Below the pieces are notes generated by a model. It worked only from the letters and a program-made list of their open reading frames with translations, did no database searches and was not told the origin of the DNA. This document shows positions 59,410-64,000 of a stretch of DNA of 64,000 nucleotides, in pieces. Position 1 is the stretch's first letter; every line of letters begins with the position of its first letter. Where the stretch lies: positions 1,587,001-1,651,000 of the forward strand of contig BSBK01000524.1 of assembly GCA_027943335.1 (NCBI GenBank), given 5' to 3'. This stretch comes from Chamaecyparis obtusa (lineage: Eukaryota; Streptophyta; Pinopsida; Cupressales; Cupressaceae). A program made the translations under genes and the position numbers.

Positions 59410-61740
59410 GGCATAAGATCTCATGAAGTGTGTCAGAGGCTTCTGAAGTTGCGCTAGTTGTTGATTCTCTTTCACAGCAAAAGGCTTTATAATGTAATGG
59501 GTCCACATGCCAGGTGTGCTTAGTCAGCACTTTCTCATTGGTCCATGTATTTGTGACTCAAAGTATTGTCAGTGGGGCCAATGATTTTAGAGGCTCAGTG
59601 GTTCTGATAGTGGCAGAGCATCGACGACCAGCATGTGATCTTAAGGGTTTTTTTGACTCATGAGGCTTTAAGATCGGTCATTGATTCTTTTCTATGTTAG
59701 AGGTTTGTCAGAATAGGGGTGAGATTCTTCATCGACAGTTGTCATAAGATCTGATGGAATATGTCAGAGGTTTGAGATCTTTCGACAACCATTGATCTCT
59801 TTTAAGGCGGGCCCAATTTCTGGTCTAAGGTTTTGGCGGAGTGGTTAAATCTTTGGTGGCACTGATAAAGTTATTTAATGTTCACACATTCTCAAAATAA
59901 AATGGTGAAGTTCTAAATCTTCTCACGAATGGGTGAATAGTCTATTCATTGAATCTCAAATTTATTTAGTGGTGTTCTAAGTTTCTTGGTGAGTAAGTGA
60001 ATGGCTTTAGTTGCTAGTTCGCTAAATAACTAAAGGGTCAAAAGGTTAAGGGTTAGCCGAGTAGTGGGATTGCATGGCGATTCATCATTGAGGTGTCATA
60101 TTATGATTGGCTAAGTTGGAAAGGAATGTGGACATGTCAGTGGACCCGAGAGATTCAAAGAGATGCCAGTGTTGAAGATCGAACGGTCGATGTGTGATCT
60201 CATGAAGTCTGCCAGGGCTATGAGATTATACACCAACCGTTCGATCTTGAGCTTATGAAAAGTGGGTCCAATATGTTGATTCATCACTGATGTGCTTCAT
60301 TTTCATTGGTTGAGAGTTTTTGATGATGTGGAAAGCAATTTTTTAAAGAGTTTTGTTGACTGTTGTGAGATTCTATGAGCTGCCCGATTTGTTGGGAATA
60401 AGATCCATCGACGATCACATTTTAAAGTTGAGTCGGTTACCATTTTTATTCAAATTCAAATATCCTCCAGGGTTTTGCTGGGGTTTTTGAACCAGTGAGT
60501 CATGTAAACGAAGCGGTGGCCGAGAATTTATTGTTTTAGGATAGATTGCAATTGGGAAAGGATACAAAAGACATAAGTTATTGCTAGAATCTAATTTTGT
60601 TTCCTATGATGTCGAGCCAGTTGAATATCAGGGTTGATTTCTTACAAAGGGACATTCATTGCAGTTTGACAGTGAGATAATAAAATTAGATTTGTGAGAA
60701 AGAGGAAAGGATAGCATTGAAGACATAAAGCACATTGACTCAATTGCAGATATCTCATTTGTTTCACTGGGGTATTAATTGTAAACCTTTTGGGGTTGTT
60801 GTAAAGTTTTTTTAGGGTTAATTTTTGTAACCCTAGAATGATCGGTTGCTTGTTGCATCTCTTAGTATAAAGAGATTTTTCATGATCATTCTAAGGGATT
60901 GGAAGTTTAGGTGTTAAAAAGATAGAAATTTTTGAAACCCTAGCTTTTCAGTCAAGGATTGTAATTTTTGATATCATTTTATCAAACAATAGAGATGAAA
61001 TACATGTTATCTTCATCTTGTAAGCTTTCTATTCTAGATATTGTATGCATATGGTGAAAGGTTATACTTAATACAAACCTTAGATCTTTGCTCTCCTTTA
61101 CTCTATTCTTTGAATCTTTAAATCTTTGCATAAGGTTTATATGAATGTATTGGTGCTTTGAGTTCCAACCTAGGGTTAGATTAAATATTGATCAAAGTGG
61201 GATATGTGTTCTTAGAGTTTATTTGAAGGATTCTCATAAGTAGGAAAGATTTGAAGCCCTTTGTGTTTATGTCTAAAGACCAATTTCAGACACCATTTGT
61301 ATCCATTCTTTTCCTTGATATCATGCCCAATAGATAAGGCACTGGCCTATATTCTCCTATCTTTGTGTTGAGAAGAGTGATTCAAATCTTATAATCCCAA
61401 ATCATTCAAATCACTACCAGTCTTTACTTTTATTTACATTTATGTATTGTCCTACCCAGTGATGGAGAGTCAATGAACAATAGGTTCTTGTTTAGTACTT
61501 TCTCACTGTATCCATTTGTTCAAAGATCCAATAAAGAAATAAGGGGTAGAGTTAGAACTATCAGTCAGAGTTAATACTATTGGATCAGGTGCACCTGCCT
61601 TGGTTTTGCAGAGCTAGAAGCAGAAGAGGGTAATCTTATCCCTATAGTTGGTCCAGTTCCTTATAGATTGCCCATATTTGGAGCTAACCATTCCTTAACA
61701 TCCATCATAAGCATATTGGTATCTCATGGAGTGTAAAATC
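59410..61740. repeat. Degenerate repeat region, possibly an old gypsy-type LTR
   Basis: A motif like AAGATCTCATGAAGTGTGTC with CAGAGG recurs near 59415, 59749 and 60200, with a weaker version near 60366. Each lies in a context mentioning TCGAC or TCGATC. Around 60870 there is GTATAAAGAG followed by a promoter-proximal-looking stretch, which would fit an LTR in plus orientation. No edges, primer-binding site or coding sequence can be fixed. Confidence 0.4.
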
Positions 61741-62261
61741 CTATCCAGGAACCAACAAGGTCTTCATTAAATGCTTCATAGACTAGTAGGTATAATACAG
61801 TTGTCTTGGCCTTCACATGATAGCTCAGTTAACACATACCCATACTCGATAAAAACCATGACTCAATCGATACTAAAATTTCCACTATAGCTCGATAGAT
61901 ATATTAGCTCAGTTATGATAGGAGCTCGGCACATACAAAGTGACTCAGTCACTATGGACATAAATACTAATGCTCAACATCAATTATGCAATTTAACTCT
62001 TTTTCTCAAATCTTTCCTAATGCATCTTAACTTATGTAGATATGGACTTTATATCTAATGTTAGGAATTGGTGTAAAATATAGTATTTGAAAATTTAGTT
62101 CCTCACATACCTTCTTTTCTTAGTTAGAAGTTGTGTGATCACCTAATCCATTGGATTTGGTGATCTTAGGTTCACCAGATCCACTACTGCTTGCTTCCTC
62201 TTTCTTTCTCCATGTCTAGTTCATCTGGTTCCTTATTTGTTCAATACTCTCTTCACCTTTG
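61741..62261. other. Copia LTR-like and gag-flanking fragments
   Basis: About 61820-61970 is rich in CTCAGT/CTCGAT motifs, as in the U3 part of the copia LTRs of this window. About 62100-62261 continues (minus) downstream of the zinc-knuckle gag but has stops. No element boundary is clear. Confidence 0.35.
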
Positions 62262-62750
62262 ATTTATTCATTACTCAATGCTTGCTTTACAGTCTCTTTT
62301 TATATAACCAATCTTGTGGCATTTGTAAAAGACCAAAATTCCACTCATCCAACTCTTGGATTTACCTCTAAAATGTGTCCTTATGCAATTTTGTCCAATA
62401 TGACCATATTCTCCATAATAATGACAACTATACCATGTATTGTAATTCCAATTGCATGTGTTACCTTTCCTAGGTGCATTACCTTTCTTCTTGGATGTCC
62501 ACTTTGGTTTTGTATTGGGTTTTCATTCTTGTGTTCTATGACCATATTTTTGATAGTTGTAACAATGTCCTTGAAATTTAGGTGTAGTAGGTGAATTGTT
62601 AGCCTTTGACTTGCATTCATGTTCCTAATGTCCATCATTCTTATAGTTAAAATAATATCCATTGAGTTTAGGCTTAGGATTGGACTTACCATCCTTTCTT
62701 TTGCAAATGTTTGTTGTGTGTCCTAGTTTCCCACAGTGATGGCATGTAGG
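62262..62750 (-). pseudogene. gag: gag fragment with five tandem zinc-knuckle-like units
   Basis: A single minus-strand frame holds five spaced CCHC-type units. Unit 1, CHHCGKLGHTTNIC, is intact. Unit 2 (YFNYKNDGH, stop, EHEC) has lost its Cys pair and has a TAG. Unit 3 (CYNYQKYGHRTQE, stop) ends in TGA where Cys is expected. Unit 4, CHYYGEYGHIGQNC, lacks the second Cys. Unit 5, FYKCHKIGYIKRDC, lacks the first Cys and the His. Linkers are Lys, Pro and Asn-rich. The frame ends TAA TGA at about 62270. Its 5' part is removed by the element F LTR. Confidence 0.75.
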
Positions 62751-62751
62751 T

Positions 62752-63854
62752 TGTTAGGAATGGGAACACTAAGAGGGGGGGCTGAATTAGTGTTCATTGA
62801 ATTAAATATTTTTTCTTAGCTCCTTAATGCTTAAGTACTAACATGAACATTAACATAAAAAATATAGAAGAACACAACACATACAAAAATATGGTTACGG
62901 GGAAACCCAAATAGGTAAAAAACCCCGGTGGGAATTGACACCCACTAATATTATGTACTAGTGTTTTATGATCCTTGTTAGAAGATCCTTAACCCTTTTA
63001 GGAGTTTCTTTACAATACATTTAGTATAGTGACCTTGTCAAGGGTCAGACACTGTTAGGATTCTTTTACAATAACCCTATTAGGCATGTGGACTCACTTT
63101 CCTAGAGCTCACTTCTCAAGTGGTGAAGGCTACAACCTTCTGATCTTAGATACACACTATATATGTTGGATGAACTGGCACTTTGACATTGCTTGTCTGA
63201 TCAGTTCCATTGATGTGCTGATGCTTTGACCTCTTGCAAAGCTCTAATACATCTCAAAAATTCTTTGCATACTTCTACTCTACTTCTATCAACTCTATAT
63301 CAACTCTCATCTTAATTACAATGGCGCATTTAATATTTATATGTGCATATAAAACAATTAACTAGGTCGACCCTTTAACCGATTACACACAACACTTCCA
63401 ATTGAATTGGATCAAGTGTATTTACAAAAAAAGTTAATTACATGTCTATAAACTAATTACAATAGGGGCATAGCCCTTACACAACAATAATATAACCGCT
63501 AACCAAAATACCAATAGTCGGCTGTTTGCACTATACTTCTCTGGCATTCACTGTCTGTGCAACTTGAACTCTCTGTATCTTCCTCATACTGAATCTTTTG
63601 ATCATGTGCTCTTAGACTTAGCATGAATATGGTCTTAGAAACTTAACTTCTAGGGTGCATACCATAATTCTGCTATATGCATGTGCGCTAATGCTCTGAC
63701 CTTCAGGTACTCTGTATATGGTCCAGTCTTCAACACTTAGCCAATTTTTGATCTTCTTATCATAAGCTCTGACTCCAAAACATCATATGACTTTGTTTCC
63801 ATAATGAAAACACTATATTAAGTCATATACACCAATATAGTCAACTTGCCAAGA
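62752..63854 (-). repeat. Element F 3' LTR
   Basis: It starts TGTTAGGAATGG and ends at GCCAAGA beside a polypurine tract; about 1103 bp. The terminal inverted repeat GAACACTAA / TTAGTGTTC (62764-62795) surrounds GAGGGGGGG. It interrupts the zinc-knuckle gag frame. The end base (AAGA for AACA) is altered. Confidence 0.75.
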
Positions 63855-63867
63855 ATCTCCCCCTTTG
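63855..63867 (-). other. Element F polypurine tract
   Basis: ATCTCCCCCTTTG, sense CAAAGGGGGAGAT, as in elements B and H. Confidence 0.8.
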
Positions 63868-64000
63868 CCATTGATAGCAACAAAGGAATATGGAAAAGTG
63901 ACTAATTGTCCCTTAATACATAAAACACTTAATCATATTCTATCTTATATCTTCCTTATATCTTCTTACTATACATTTTCTTTACATAGCTATAGCTCCA
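63868..64000 (-). mobile_element. Start of element F internal region (runs off the window)
   Basis: It follows the polypurine tract with CCATTGATAGCAACAAAG, typical of the 3' non-coding part of these copia elements. No coding frame is seen in the remaining bases. Confidence 0.6.

Noticed and set aside
62259..62594. Hydrophobic plus-strand frame resembling a membrane protein
   Set aside because: It is antisense to the five-knuckle gag frame, whose regular Cys/His spacing shows the real coding strand.

Overview
The window looks like a transposon-dense intergenic stretch of a large plant nuclear genome. A gymnosperm is my inference from the abundance and decay of diverse LTR retrotransposons; the sequence does not prove it. 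I found no intact host gene, tRNA, rRNA or CRISPR array. Nearly all recognisable coding sequence is retrotransposon gag/pol, mostly broken by stop codons.

Layout. 1-7256: foldback (hairpin) repeats, a duplicated repeat unit, a solo LTR and a cluster of shuffled short repeats. 7257-11032: element A, a short Ty1/copia element on the minus strand that keeps gag and protease but lacks integrase, RT and RNase H; it has 347-bp LTRs and an AAATG target-site duplication (TSD). 11186-11633: a long hairpin with 210-bp arms. 12345-12795: an old LTR fragment. 12796-24294: a truncated Ty3/gypsy element of Tat/Ogre type (minus) with an extra RNase H domain between protease and RT, and a 1149-codon unknown reading frame that appears to lie inside its giant 5' LTR. 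That element broke into copia element C (24295-28122), which had itself inserted into the 3' LTR of copia element E (28123-35924). E also carries a solo LTR (30702-32139, TSD TTTCA). 37952-39037: fragment of copia element G. 39038 onward: element H, a copia-type 3' LTR plus polypurine tract followed by a long unknown minus-strand reading frame. That frame is split by copia element D (43196-57885, TSD TTTCT) and resumes in frame at 57886-58804. D is itself split by copia element B (48627-55585, TSD ATTGC). 59410-62750: degenerate repeats and a gag fragment with five zinc-knuckle-like units. 62752-64000: 3' LTR and start of the internal region of element F.

How the parts relate. Elements A, B and D and the solo LTR in E are dated relative to each other by exact TSDs and by nesting: H before D before B, and E before C before the Tat element. 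C and D belong to one family (1487-bp LTRs). Five otherwise different copia LTR families share a small inverted repeat around a G-rich stretch at the LTR edge next to the primer-binding site. Its stem sequence differs between families while pairing is kept, which I consider the most interesting signal here. The next most interesting are the two long unknown reading frames attached to retrotransposons.
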